Source of the DNA: Carboxylicivirga sp.
Lineage (GTDB): Bacteria > Bacteroidota > Bacteroidia > Bacteroidales > Marinilabiliaceae
Assembly (NCBI GenBank): GCA_025210475.1
Contig: JAOARW010000104.1
Span: 62,001 to 126,000 of the forward strand
DNA: 64,000 nucleotides
Direction of reading: 5' to 3'
Shown here: positions 26,694-34,736 of the stretch, one piece after another
Numbering within the stretch: position 1 is the first letter of the stretch
How the letters are laid out: each line of letters opens with the position of its first letter
The notes under the pieces: generated by a model
Told to the model about the DNA's origin: nothing
The model's database searches: none
The model's input: the letters and a program-made list of their open reading frames with translations, nothing else
Translations under genes and position numbers: made by a program

Positions 26694-28238
26694 ATGTCAT
26701 TGAAAAAACACATCCTTGACCTTCGGAAAAGAAAGGAACAAGTGCAAAAGGGTGGTGGCGATAAAGCCATAGAAAAGCAAGCAGCCATGGGTAAAATGAC
26801 GGCTCGCGAACGTATCCTAGCTCTTGTTGATAAAGATTCTTTCACCGAGTACGACCTTTTTGTTGAGCATACCGCTCGTGATTTCGGTATGGATAAAAAG
26901 CAACTGCATGGTGATGGAGTTATTATTGGTACAGGTACCATCTATGGTGCACCAATTTGTATCTTTGCGCAGGACTTTACTGTGGCCGGGGGATCATTAG
27001 GATTAATGCATGCCCGTAAAATTACCAAAATTATGGATCACGCTTTGAAAATGCGTGTGCCTTTGATCGGTATTAACGATTCAGGTGGTGCCCGTATTCA
27101 GGAAGGTGTGAATTCATTAGCCGGATATGGTGAGATTTTCTATCGTAACACTTTAGCATCAGGGGTTATTCCTCAGCTATCGGTTATTTTAGGACCATGT
27201 GCCGGTGGTGCGGTGTACTCACCAGCATTGACCGATTTTGTTTTTGTAGTTGAGAATATTTCTAAAATGTTTATTACCGGACCAGGTGTGATAGAATCAG
27301 TGCTTGGTGAAAAGATTTCGATGGAAGACCTTGGGGGAGCCCGGGTTCACGCCGAAACGACTGGTAACGCACACTTCTTCTCAGATAGCGAGACCGAGTG
27401 TTTTGAGCAGATTAAGAAATTGATCACTTTTATTCCTTGGAATAACAGTAAAAAAGCAAAAGCATTCCCTCCAAAACCACCGAAATTCAAAGGTAATATC
27501 GAGGATATTATTCCTTCAGATCCAAAAACACCTTATGACGTTCGCGACGTTATCAAAGCAATTGTTGATGATTCTGATTTCTTCGAAATTCAGGAGCTTT
27601 GGGCTGCGAATATTGTGATCGGTTTTGGTCGCCTGAATGGTGAAACAGTTGGTTTTGTTGCTAACCAGCCAATGGTATTGGCGGGTGTACTTGATTGTGA
27701 TAGCTCTGATAAAGCTGCACGATTCATCCGTTTCTGTGATGCCTTTAATGTACCGATTATTACCTTGGAAGATATGCCGGGTTACCTGCCAGGTGTTGAC
27801 CAGGAGCATGCCGGTGTAATTCGTCATGGTGCGAAAGTACTTTATGCATACTCTGAAGCGACTGTACCTAAAGTAACTGTTATCTTGCGTAAAGCTTATG
27901 GTGGTGGATACATTGCTATGAACTCGCGTCACCTGGGTGCTGACTTTATGTTTGCATGGCCAATGGCTGAGATTGCCGTTATGGGGCCAGAAGGTGCTGC
28001 CAACATTATCTTTAAGAAAGATATTGACGAGGCTGAGGATAAAGATGCCATGCGTGCCATTAAGGTTGAAGAATACAAAGAGAAGTTTGCCAACCCATAT
28101 GTGGCAGCTGCCAAAGGTTACATCGACTCTGTAATTGAGCCAAATGAAACACGCTCATTATTATTACATGCAATTGAAGTATCGGCTGGTAAAGACGACC
28201 ATCGTCCGGCTAAAAAACATGGTATTCCTCCATTTTAA
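26694..28238 (+). CDS. Acyl-CoA carboxylase beta (carboxyltransferase) subunit
   Basis: The 514-residue carboxyltransferase moves carboxyl from biotin to an acyl-CoA, most likely propionyl-CoA, or in the reverse direction acts as methylmalonyl-CoA decarboxylase alpha. Crotonase-like halves are seen in GDGVIIGTGTIYG, INDSGGARIQEGVNSLAGYG, GPCAGGAVYSPAL and, in the second half, GYLPGVDQEHAGVIRHGAK, AYGGGYIAMNSRHLGAD and GPEGAANIIF. The biotin carrier gene follows by 10 bases. No biotin carboxylase and no decarboxylase membrane subunit are within the window, so direction and substrate remain open. Confidence 0.93.
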   Translation: MSLKKHILDLRKRKEQVQKGGGDKAIEKQAAMGKMTARERILALVDKDSFTEYDLFVEHTARDFGMDKKQLHGDGVIIGTGTIYGAPICIFAQDFTVAGGSLGLMHARKITKIMDHALKMRVPLIGINDSGGARIQEGVNSLAGYGEIFYRNTLASGVIPQLSVILGPCAGGAVYSPALTDFVFVVENISKMFITGPGVIESVLGEKISMEDLGGARVHAETTGNAHFFSDSETECFEQIKKLITFIPWNNSKKAKAFPPKPPKFKGNIEDIIPSDPKTPYDVRDVIKAIVDDSDFFEIQELWAANIVIGFGRLNGETVGFVANQPMVLAGVLDCDSSDKAARFIRFCDAFNVPIITLEDMPGYLPGVDQEHAGVIRHGAKVLYAYSEATVPKVTVILRKAYGGGYIAMNSRHLGADFMFAWPMAEIAVMGPEGAANIIFKKDIDEAEDKDAMRAIKVEEYKEKFANPYVAAAKGYIDSVIEPNETRSLLLHAIEVSAGKDDHRPAKKHGIPPF

Positions 28239-28248
28239 TAGCTGAATT

Positions 28249-28572
28249 ATGGGTAAGAATAAAACAGAAGGATTGGTTGATTTTGCCATACTTAGTATGA
28301 AGTATAAAACAAAATTAACTAAGAAATTCGAAAACCGCGTGACATATCAGGCTCCTAATCCTGATCACATTTTGTCCTACATACCTGGTACAATTTGTGA
28401 AGTGTTTGTGAAAGAGGGGCAGGAAGTAAAAGAAGGTGAATCACTTTTAATTTTGGAAGCCATGAAAATGCGTAACCAAATTACCATGCCACGAGATGGT
28501 AAGGTAAAATCAATAAAAGTGACACAAGGAGATAGAATTCCGAAAAACCAGTTAATGGTTGAGATTGAATAG
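28249..28572 (+). CDS. Biotin carboxyl carrier protein
   Basis: This 107-residue biotinyl-domain protein carries the biotin attachment motif EAMKM with the modified lysine at residue 73. The fold is recognisable from YIPGTICEVFVKEGQEVKEG and from the C-terminal GDRIPKNQLMVEIE. It has an N-terminal extension of about 35 residues that is not part of the biotinyl domain. It lies 10 bases after the carboxyltransferase gene and surely works with it. A bidirectional terminator follows immediately. Confidence 0.94.
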   Translation: MGKNKTEGLVDFAILSMKYKTKLTKKFENRVTYQAPNPDHILSYIPGTICEVFVKEGQEVKEGESLLILEAMKMRNQITMPRDGKVKSIKVTQGDRIPKNQLMVEIE

Positions 28573-28600
28573 AAAAAAGCTGCCCTCGGGCAGCTTTTTC
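28573..28600. terminator. Bidirectional terminator between the biotin carrier gene and ispE
   Basis: A GCTGCC/GGCAGC stem (28579-28584, 28589-28594) with a CTCG loop is flanked by six A residues and five T residues, so it works in both directions for two convergent genes. Confidence 0.88.
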
Positions 28601-28604
28601 TATA

Positions 28605-29420
28605 TTATAGTTTCTTGATCCAGGTGAAATAATCTTCCTTAATATCCAACGAAGGCTTTTCTTTAAAAATGCCAAACACGCTGGAACCACTTCCTGACAT
28701 GCAGGCGTAAAGTGCCCCCGCCTCATAAAGTTGCATTTTCAGACGTCCAATCTCGGGGAACTGTTTAAATACCGAGGCTTCAAAATCATTTTTAATGTGA
28801 TGTTTCCATTGCTCGATTGGTAATTTCACCAGCTCTTTTAACGAATGCTCAGTGGCCTGAGGCTTTACACCGGCATAAGCCTGGGGTGTAGAAACATGAA
28901 TTTGAGGTTTAACCAAAGCCAAATGGTAATCGCTCAAATTCAGTTCAATGGGTTCAAGAATTTCACCAATACCTGTTGCATAGGCTGACTGGTTGTTGAT
29001 GAAGAAAGGGCAGTCGGCACCAAGGCGCGTCGCCATTTGATGTATTTCTTTATCAGGAATATTAAGTTCAAACTCCTTATTAATTAGCTTTAGCATAAAA
29101 GCACCATCGGCTGATCCGCCACCTAATCCGGCACCAAAAGGAATCATTTTGTGTAAATGAACTTTTACCGGTGGCACCGTGTAATTCTCCTTAATTAGTC
29201 GGAGGGCTTTTATACAGATGTTATCTTCTGGTTTGGCATCCACTTCAATGCCTGAATTACTATAGATATAATCAGACTCACCATCTTTATTGATAACCGC
29301 TTCAAGGGCATCTTTTAAAGGGATGGGGTAAAAAATCGTTTCGATGTTGTGGTAGCCATCCGCTCGTTTTTCAACCACGTTGAGGCCAATGTTTATTTTC
29401 GAATTGGGATAACAAATCAT
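28605..29420 (-). CDS. ispE: 4-diphosphocytidyl-2-C-methyl-D-erythritol kinase
   Basis: IspE phosphorylates CDP-methylerythritol in the non-mevalonate isoprenoid pathway. The 271-residue GHMP kinase begins with KINIGLNVVEKRADGYHNIET (split as KINIGLNVVEKRADGY and HNIET), has the glycine-rich ATP loop PFGAGLGGGSADGAF and a C-terminal CMSGSGSSVFGIF. It is convergent with the biotin carrier gene and stands alone. The start at ATG 29420 gives the standard N-terminus. Confidence 0.95.
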   Translation of the reverse strand: MICYPNSKINIGLNVVEKRADGYHNIETIFYPIPLKDALEAVINKDGESDYIYSNSGIEVDAKPEDNICIKALRLIKENYTVPPVKVHLHKMIPFGAGLGGGSADGAFMLKLINKEFELNIPDKEIHQMATRLGADCPFFINNQSAYATGIGEILEPIELNLSDYHLALVKPQIHVSTPQAYAGVKPQATEHSLKELVKLPIEQWKHHIKNDFEASVFKQFPEIGRLKMQLYEAGALYACMSGSGSSVFGIFKEKPSLDIKEDYFTWIKKL

Positions 29421-29605
29421 GTATCAAATGTTTGTTGCAAAGAAAAGGGTTTTTATTTTTTCGAGCTGTGTTTATTAATTTAAAATTTGATGGGAGAGTA
29501 CAGCCATATTGGCATTTGCTTAATCAAAGATGCGATCGTCAAAAATGAACTTTTAAATGATTGTTATTTATGCTCAAATTATACCTCTGCTTTGCCGTCA
29601 ATTTG

Positions 29606-29613
29606 TATCTTTG
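29606..29613 (+). promoter_or_regulatory. TAnnTTTG -7 box upstream of dnaB
   Basis: TATCTTTG lies 29 bases before ATG 29642. It falls within an apparent upstream extension of the frame and so supports the shorter dnaB start. Confidence 0.5.
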
Positions 29614-29641
29614 TTGTTCTGAATTTTTTCCAAAGAGATTT

Positions 29642-31198
29642 ATGGCCGATAACAGGTATTCAAATAAGAAAAAGCCAATGGCAGGCTTGGAAATGGGTAA
29701 GTTACCACCACAGGTAACCGACCTGGAAGAGGCTGTTCTTGGGGCTTTGCTACTCGAAAAAGAGGCATTCTTAAACGTGTCGGAGCTATTGAAGCCGGAG
29801 CACTTTTATAAAGAAGCTCATCAGCATATTTATAAGGCCATAATGGATTTGGAAGCCCATGAGCAACCTGTTGATATGCTAACGGTTACTCAGCAGCTTA
29901 AAAAGATGACCAAGCTCGAAGAAGTGGGTGGTGCTTTCTATATCACTCAATTAACGAGTAAAGTGGCTTCGGCGGCGCATATTGAGTACCACGCCCGCAT
30001 TATCTGGCAGAAATATCTGCAGCGCCAAATGATTCAGATTTCCAGTGATTTGCAGGGTAAGGCTTATGACGATTCCATCGATGTGAATGATTTGCTGGAA
30101 GAGGCAGAAAGTACATTCTTTATGCTTTCACAAGGAAGTATGAAGCGTGATGCGACTCAGATAAATCCGGTTATTCAGGATGCGATCGACCGGATTAAAG
30201 CGGCTTCGGAACGTACAGATGGAATGAGTGGTACGCCTTCTGGTTTTGCTGCTCTGGACCGTATTACATCTGGATGGCAGGGATCGGCCTTGATTATTAT
30301 TGCTGCACGTCCGGCCATGGGTAAAACAGCTTTTGTTCTTTCCATGACGCGACAGATGGCATTGAACCACAAAACTCCGGTGGCTATTTTCTCGTTGGAG
30401 ATGTCAAACGTTGAATTGGTGAACCGTTTGATTGTATCGGAAACCGAACTGTCGGCCGATAAAATTAAAAAAGGTTCGCTGGCACCATATGAATGGGAGC
30501 AGCTGGATCACAAAATTCAGAACCTGATTGATGCCCCTATCTTTGTGGACGATACGGCTGGATTATCGGTTTTTGAGCTGAGAGCAAAATGCCGTCGCTT
30601 AAAGAAACAGCACGATATTCAATGTGTGATTATTGACTACCTTCAGCTGATGAATGCCAGCGGTATGAATCCTGGTTCGCGTCAGGAAGAGGTGAGTTTG
30701 ATATCGCGAAACCTGAAAGGATTAGCCAAAGAACTGGATGTGCCGATTATTGCGCTGTCGCAGCTAAACCGTGGTGTTGAGGGACGTGCCGGTGCCGAAG
30801 GGAAGCGACCACAGTTATCTGACCTTCGAGAATCGGGTGCCATCGAGCAGGATGCCGATATGGTTTGCTTTATTCACCGTCCGGAATATTACCGTATTAC
30901 CGAAGATGAGCAGGGAAATTCGCTCATTGGAATGGCCGAGATTATTATCGCTAAGCACCGGGCCGGACCAACGGCTGATGTCCGATTACGTTTCCGTGCT
31001 GAGTTAGCCCGATTCCAGGATGTGGAAGATACAGAGTTTGATGATGGAAGCGGATTCTCACAACCTGCCGCTTCACAGACCTTTGGTTCGAAAATGAATC
31101 AGGATAATGGAGAAGGAGGCGATTCTGTTCCGGCGGGAGGTCAGCACTTGCCAGAATTTCCTGAAGGGCCAGGTTTTAGTAGTGATGTGCCGTTTTAA
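29642..31198 (+). CDS. dnaB: Replicative DNA helicase
   Basis: DnaB unwinds the chromosome at replication forks as a hexamer. From ATG 29642 the 518-residue protein has an N-terminal primase-binding domain (VTDLEEAVLGALLLEKEAF) and a RecA-type C-terminal domain. That domain has Walker A AARPAMGKTAF, Walker B CVIIDYLQLMN, EVSLISRNLKGLAKEL, LSQLNRGVEGR and DLRESGAIEQDADMV. No intein is present. The frame is open 27 codons upstream, but those residues are cysteine- and leucine-rich and cover the promoter box, so the shorter start is preferred. An acidic, disordered tail ends the protein. Confidence 0.96.
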   Translation: MADNRYSNKKKPMAGLEMGKLPPQVTDLEEAVLGALLLEKEAFLNVSELLKPEHFYKEAHQHIYKAIMDLEAHEQPVDMLTVTQQLKKMTKLEEVGGAFYITQLTSKVASAAHIEYHARIIWQKYLQRQMIQISSDLQGKAYDDSIDVNDLLEEAESTFFMLSQGSMKRDATQINPVIQDAIDRIKAASERTDGMSGTPSGFAALDRITSGWQGSALIIIAARPAMGKTAFVLSMTRQMALNHKTPVAIFSLEMSNVELVNRLIVSETELSADKIKKGSLAPYEWEQLDHKIQNLIDAPIFVDDTAGLSVFELRAKCRRLKKQHDIQCVIIDYLQLMNASGMNPGSRQEEVSLISRNLKGLAKELDVPIIALSQLNRGVEGRAGAEGKRPQLSDLRESGAIEQDADMVCFIHRPEYYRITEDEQGNSLIGMAEIIIAKHRAGPTADVRLRFRAELARFQDVEDTEFDDGSGFSQPAASQTFGSKMNQDNGEGGDSVPAGGQHLPEFPEGPGFSSDVPF

Positions 31199-31504
31199 TT
31201 AATCATCTGGGTTCTAAAAATATATCTGACAATCAGATAGAAGGTTTATAGCTTGGGCTGGCAAGCTTTTGTTTAAATGGAGGGTCTTCTTGTTTGAAAT
31301 GCGCTATTGCTATTTCTAGTCGGCAACGAAAAGTAATGCTTATCAGTGGAGTAGATTTGTTTTCGTATAAGGATTTCTGGTTTTATTCCTACGCTTTTTT
31401 AATTGATTAGTTAGAGGTATGTTAACTTTATTTGAAAGGATACGCAACTATTTATAGTTGATTAGCATCTTTACATCAAGATGTAAACCTAATACCTACA
31501 AACT
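31199..31504. other. Intergenic region with two short palindromes before a lipoprotein gene
   Basis: No gene was found. Close to the start of the downstream gene are two perfect inverted repeats: CAACTAT/ATAGTTG at 31445-31460 and TTTACATC/GATGTAAA at 31470-31487, each with a two-base centre. They could be operator sites. Confidence 0.5.
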
Positions 31505-32329
31505 ATGAAACAGTTATTAAAAACGATCAGCTTTGCGACTATTATTTTGATCTTTATTACTTCTTGCGATAAAGAAGATTTTAAAGAGGGTGATTTCAAG
31601 GATCACGATTTTATTAAGTCAGAAGTATCGAATGATAATATTACTTCGATTTATAAATACAATGCAAAGGGGAAAATTGCTGAAACAGAAGGTGTGTATT
31701 ATTATAACAAATATGTATATGATAATGATGGTCTGCTAATAAGCATTGAGACGGCGGTAAATCCTTCCTTACTTTCTTCTTCATTTTCAGTTGATAAAAC
31801 AGAGCTAATGACCGAAGAAAACAGTACGATATCAAATCGCCAAATTTTTAAATATGATGAATCCGGGAGATTAATCGAAATTGAGAATTACACAAAAACC
31901 GAAGGTAAATTTGTGTTAAGGTCAAAACAAAGTTTTGAATTTAATTTTGGGAAGATAGTAAAGAGTAAATTGCATAATGAAGATGGGGAGATTACACAAT
32001 TTACTGTTTATGGATATGATCAAAATGGTAATGTTGTTAACGAAAAATACTACAGTCAGCTTTTCACAGAAAGTGCCCAAGCAATATTGATAAGTGAAGC
32101 TTCCTATAAGTTTGATAATAAAAATAATCCTTTCAAAATATTCAACGCATTAGGCCAACCAGGGCTTTACACAAATTCAAATAATATAATTGAGACAAAC
32201 CTGATTCGTCATGAAGAAGTTCCTGGTTTTGAGAAATATTCAAACAGTATTACCTCCTATGAATATAACCGAAATAATTATCCGATTAGGGTCGTAACTG
32301 AGAATGGTGAATATGATTACAGATATTAG
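31505..32329 (+). CDS. Lipoprotein with YD-like repeats
   Basis: This 274-residue protein has a lipoprotein signal (ATIILIFITSC, lipidated Cys near 21). At least four segments have the form Y-x(1,3)-G/N/D-x-I/L (IYKYNAKGKIAE, YVYDNDGLLISIE, KYDESGRLIEIENY, GYDQNGNVVNEKYY), the YD/RHS-type repeat that folds into beta structures. It is much shorter than RHS toxins and has no toxin domain. It is surface or periplasm anchored, and its function is unknown. Two palindromes lie just upstream. Confidence 0.8.
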   Translation: MKQLLKTISFATIILIFITSCDKEDFKEGDFKDHDFIKSEVSNDNITSIYKYNAKGKIAETEGVYYYNKYVYDNDGLLISIETAVNPSLLSSSFSVDKTELMTEENSTISNRQIFKYDESGRLIEIENYTKTEGKFVLRSKQSFEFNFGKIVKSKLHNEDGEITQFTVYGYDQNGNVVNEKYYSQLFTESAQAILISEASYKFDNKNNPFKIFNALGQPGLYTNSNNIIETNLIRHEEVPGFEKYSNSITSYEYNRNNYPIRVVTENGEYDYRY

Positions 32330-32465
32330 AAAATAGTCTGTAAGATGATAGATTGTTCGTGTGGCCCATTGGTGTTTGCCAACTGTTTTTTCACCTCATT
32401 GTTCTGTTTCCGCAGAATGAATATTATCTGAAGTAAAAGTCAACATATGTTTTGGCAGTTGAAGA

Positions 32466-32759
32466 ATGGGATTAATAGCTAAACATAGAAAATCTGCGTA
32501 TACAGTAATAGGTCTAACTGTTATATTAGTTGTTTTAGCCATTTTGACTTATATCCTGGATCAACAGAAATCCAATTGGGTGTGTGGGCCATTTTTGTTT
32601 CTTATGGAGATGCTTGCAATTACGCTGCAGGCTGGTTTGATAATTTTGATATGGATTACGGCAAACAGAAGAACTAAAAATATATTGCTAACTTTAAGCG
32701 TATTAATATTTGGATTTATTGTATACGGATTCGTAAATTTCATCATAGAATGCTCATAA
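32466..32759 (+). CDS. Small hypothetical membrane protein
   Basis: The 97-residue product has three predicted membrane helices (about 13-33, 40-62 and 70-93) with short polar loops, and no recognised domain. It precedes the AraC-type gene by 125 bases on the same strand. Hydrophobic composition and a normal ATG support a real gene, but no family is known to me. Confidence 0.55.
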   Translation: MGLIAKHRKSAYTVIGLTVILVVLAILTYILDQQKSNWVCGPFLFLMEMLAITLQAGLIILIWITANRRTKNILLTLSVLIFGFIVYGFVNFIIECS

Positions 32760-32884
32760 TGTAAATAAAAAAGCTTACATGATGATTCTTGAAATTGTAA
32801 CTTTAAATTTTTGTGATAATTGATAGTATAATGTGCTTGATATCAATTGTTATGGAATTAAAAATGTTACTTATTAGTAAATAG

Positions 32885-33265
32885 ATGAGCCGTTATAAAA
32901 AAGAGATATTACGAATAAAGGATGATTGTTATTCTAACCAATGGCAAATTGATACGGTTATTGGGTTAAGAAATTATATGGACAATAACCTTAACGAAGA
33001 TTTAAATCTTGATCTCTTTTCTCGTATTCGATTTGTTTCTAAATACCACCTCTTACGTCTATTTAAAAGATATTACGGTCAAACTCCCAATCAATATTTA
33101 ATTAATAAAAGGATTGAAAAGGCCAAAGAGTTTATCAGAAAAGGATTATCTGTATCCGAAGCCTGTTATGAAGTGGGATTCGAAAGTTTAGGCTCGTTTA
33201 GTTCTTTATTTAAGCGAAAAACCGGGTTTACACCCAAAGCATATCAAAAGAGCAATTTTCGATAA
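32885..33265 (+). CDS. AraC-family transcriptional regulator (DNA-binding domain only)
   Basis: The 126 residues are essentially the double helix-turn-helix domain of AraC proteins: LFSRIRFVSKYHLLRLFKRYYG, QTPNQYLINKRIEKAKEFI, and the second HTH SVSEACYEVGFESLGSFSSLF followed by GFTPKAY. There is no ligand-binding domain, only about 25 N-terminal residues. It is followed after 58 bases by a VOC protein gene and probably regulates it. I recall AraC-VOC gene pairs as common in Bacteroidota. Confidence 0.9.
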   Translation: MSRYKKEILRIKDDCYSNQWQIDTVIGLRNYMDNNLNEDLNLDLFSRIRFVSKYHLLRLFKRYYGQTPNQYLINKRIEKAKEFIRKGLSVSEACYEVGFESLGSFSSLFKRKTGFTPKAYQKSNFR

Positions 33266-33323
33266 ATTTGATTGATTTCGATTTCAAACCTTTGCATCAT
33301 TAAATCAATTTAAAATTTAAACG

Positions 33324-33719
33324 ATGAAAATTAAAATTGTAAGTATCCCGGTTGATAATCAGGATAAAGCACTTAAGTTCTATACAGAGAAATTAAACTT
33401 TGTAAAGAAAATTGATATCCCCGTTGGTGATGGTAATCGGTGGTTGACGGTAGTTTCGGGGGAGGAACAAGATGGACCTGAATTGTTGTTGGAGCCATCT
33501 CCAAACGATTTTGAGCCAGCTAAAAACTATCAAAAGGCTCTTTTTGATGCAGGATTACCTTATACCCAATTTAATGTTTCAGATGTCCAGAAAGAGTATG
33601 AGAGGTTATCTGGTTTAGGAGTTGTATTTAGTGTGAAACCAACTGAAATGGGCACTGCTAAGTTGGCCGTTTTTAATGACACCTGTGGTAATCATATACA
33701 AATTGTAGAAGTTTTATAA
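33324..33719 (+). CDS. VOC-family (glyoxalase-like) protein
   Basis: The 131 residues show two beta-alpha-beta-beta-beta halves of the vicinal-oxygen-chelate fold: IVSIPVDNQDKALKFYTEKLNF at the start and LAVFNDTCGNHIQIVEVL at the end, with the metal-binding Glu in the last strand. The first position usually His is Ser/Pro here. It may be a dioxygenase, isomerase or binding protein; the substrate is not predictable. It lies in a likely operon with the AraC gene and the following PhnB-like gene (15 bases). Confidence 0.85.
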   Translation: MKIKIVSIPVDNQDKALKFYTEKLNFVKKIDIPVGDGNRWLTVVSGEEQDGPELLLEPSPNDFEPAKNYQKALFDAGLPYTQFNVSDVQKEYERLSGLGVVFSVKPTEMGTAKLAVFNDTCGNHIQIVEVL

Positions 33720-33734
33720 GCATCATTGTCAATT

Positions 33735-34265
33735 ATGAGAAGATTAATAACACTTATGATTTTGGGGCTGGGATTTTTTAGTTGTAACAACTATAAGAAT
33801 GAGGAAAAACTAACAATAGAACTTAATAAAATGAAGCAGGAAATGGATAGTTTAAAAGCAATAAATCAAAATAATCAAATAGTAAGTTTCTTAACATTTC
33901 AAGATGCTAATGCAGAAGATGCTATGAATTTTTATATCGAATTATTTGATAAATCGAAAATTATAGAAGTGCAGCGGTATCAAAAAGGAGAACCGGGGAA
34001 AAAGGGCACTATTAAGATGGCCAGATTTTCTTTAAATGGAAGTTCATTTATGTGCAGCGATAGTTACATTAAACACGAATGGTCTTTTACACCAGCTATT
34101 TCACTATATATGGAAGTCGAAACCGATGAAAAAATTAGTAAACTATTCGAGAAACTGTCTGAAGGAGGAAAAGTAATGATGCCTTTGGATAATTATGGAT
34201 TCAGTAAGAAATTCGGTTTTGTAGAAGATAAATTTGGTGTTTCCTGGCAATTGAATTTATTGTGA
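33735..34265 (+). CDS. PhnB-like VOC protein with a lipoprotein signal
   Basis: From ATG 33735 this 176-residue protein starts with MRRLITLMILGLGFFSC, a lipoprotein signal, then a coiled-coil-like stretch (KMKQEMDSLKAINQ), then a PhnB/3-demethylubiquinone-methyltransferase-like VOC domain (FLTFQDANAEDAMNFYIELF, FMCSDSYIKHEW, FGFVEDKFGVSWQLNL). PhnB-like proteins are normally cytosolic, so export of this domain is unusual. The frame can be read from TTG 33726, but the ATG matches the signal peptide. A hairpin terminator follows at 34302-34334. Confidence 0.82.
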   Translation: MRRLITLMILGLGFFSCNNYKNEEKLTIELNKMKQEMDSLKAINQNNQIVSFLTFQDANAEDAMNFYIELFDKSKIIEVQRYQKGEPGKKGTIKMARFSLNGSSFMCSDSYIKHEWSFTPAISLYMEVETDEKISKLFEKLSEGGKVMMPLDNYGFSKKFGFVEDKFGVSWQLNLL

Positions 34266-34301
34266 GTAATCCACAGTATAAGTTATTAATTTAGTTTTAT
34301 A

Positions 34302-34334
34302 CCCATATGCTTATAACAGGCATATGGGATTTTG
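34302..34334 (+). terminator. Terminator of the AraC-VOC-PhnB-like cluster
   Basis: Nine-base arms CCCATATGC and GCATATGGG (34302-34310, 34320-34328) around a nine-base loop are followed by ATTTT. Confidence 0.7.
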
Positions 34335-34418
34335 CTACATGATCTGAAATTGAAAAATATTAACTATTTTTATTAATCCTATTTTTTTTAATGCTTACAA
34401 ACAGAACCTTAATTCGTT

Positions 34419-34607
34419 ATGAGAAAGTTTAGAAATGGATTAATACTATTTGCCACAGTGTTTATTATTGTTCACTTGGTATTTATTGACTACACAAATT
34501 TAGGCTGGTCTGAAAACTCAGGTAATTTTTTAGGGATATTCTCCATGGTTTTACTCATCATCAGCATGGTTTACTCTAATCGTTATGAAAAGAAAATCAG
34601 GGAGTAA
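34419..34607 (+). CDS. Small hypothetical two-helix membrane protein
   Basis: The 62-residue product has two hydrophobic segments (about 8-26 and 36-54) and a charged C-terminal tail NRYEKKIRE. The Bacteroidota-typical pattern of N-terminal MRKFRNG plus a hydrophobic run supports a real small membrane protein, but I know no family. A 10-base-arm hairpin at 34632-34658 follows. Confidence 0.5.
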   Translation: MRKFRNGLILFATVFIIVHLVFIDYTNLGWSENSGNFLGIFSMVLLIISMVYSNRYEKKIRE

Positions 34608-34631
34608 AAACGAGTGACTGAATAGCAAAAA

Positions 34632-34658
34632 GGGAAAACATCAAGCAAATGTTTTCCC
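34632..34658. terminator. Hairpin between convergent genes
   Basis: Perfect 10-base arms (34632-34641, 34649-34658) with a seven-base loop lie between the small membrane protein gene and the diflavin reductase gene. The T tract is displaced, at about 34669-34677. Confidence 0.5.
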
Positions 34659-34736
34659 CAGGTAATTTATTTTTTTAGTCAATCGTTCTTTGGGTGTTAT
34701 AAACACAATTGACTGGTTGTTGTTTGAAAGTGATCG

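Noticed and set aside
27516..27932. Antisense frame within the carboxyltransferase gene
   Set aside because: Overlaps a strongly conserved gene; a shadow of codon bias.
29561..29641. N-terminal 27-residue extension of DnaB
   Set aside because: The segment has no DnaB-like content and overlaps a TATCTTTG promoter box.
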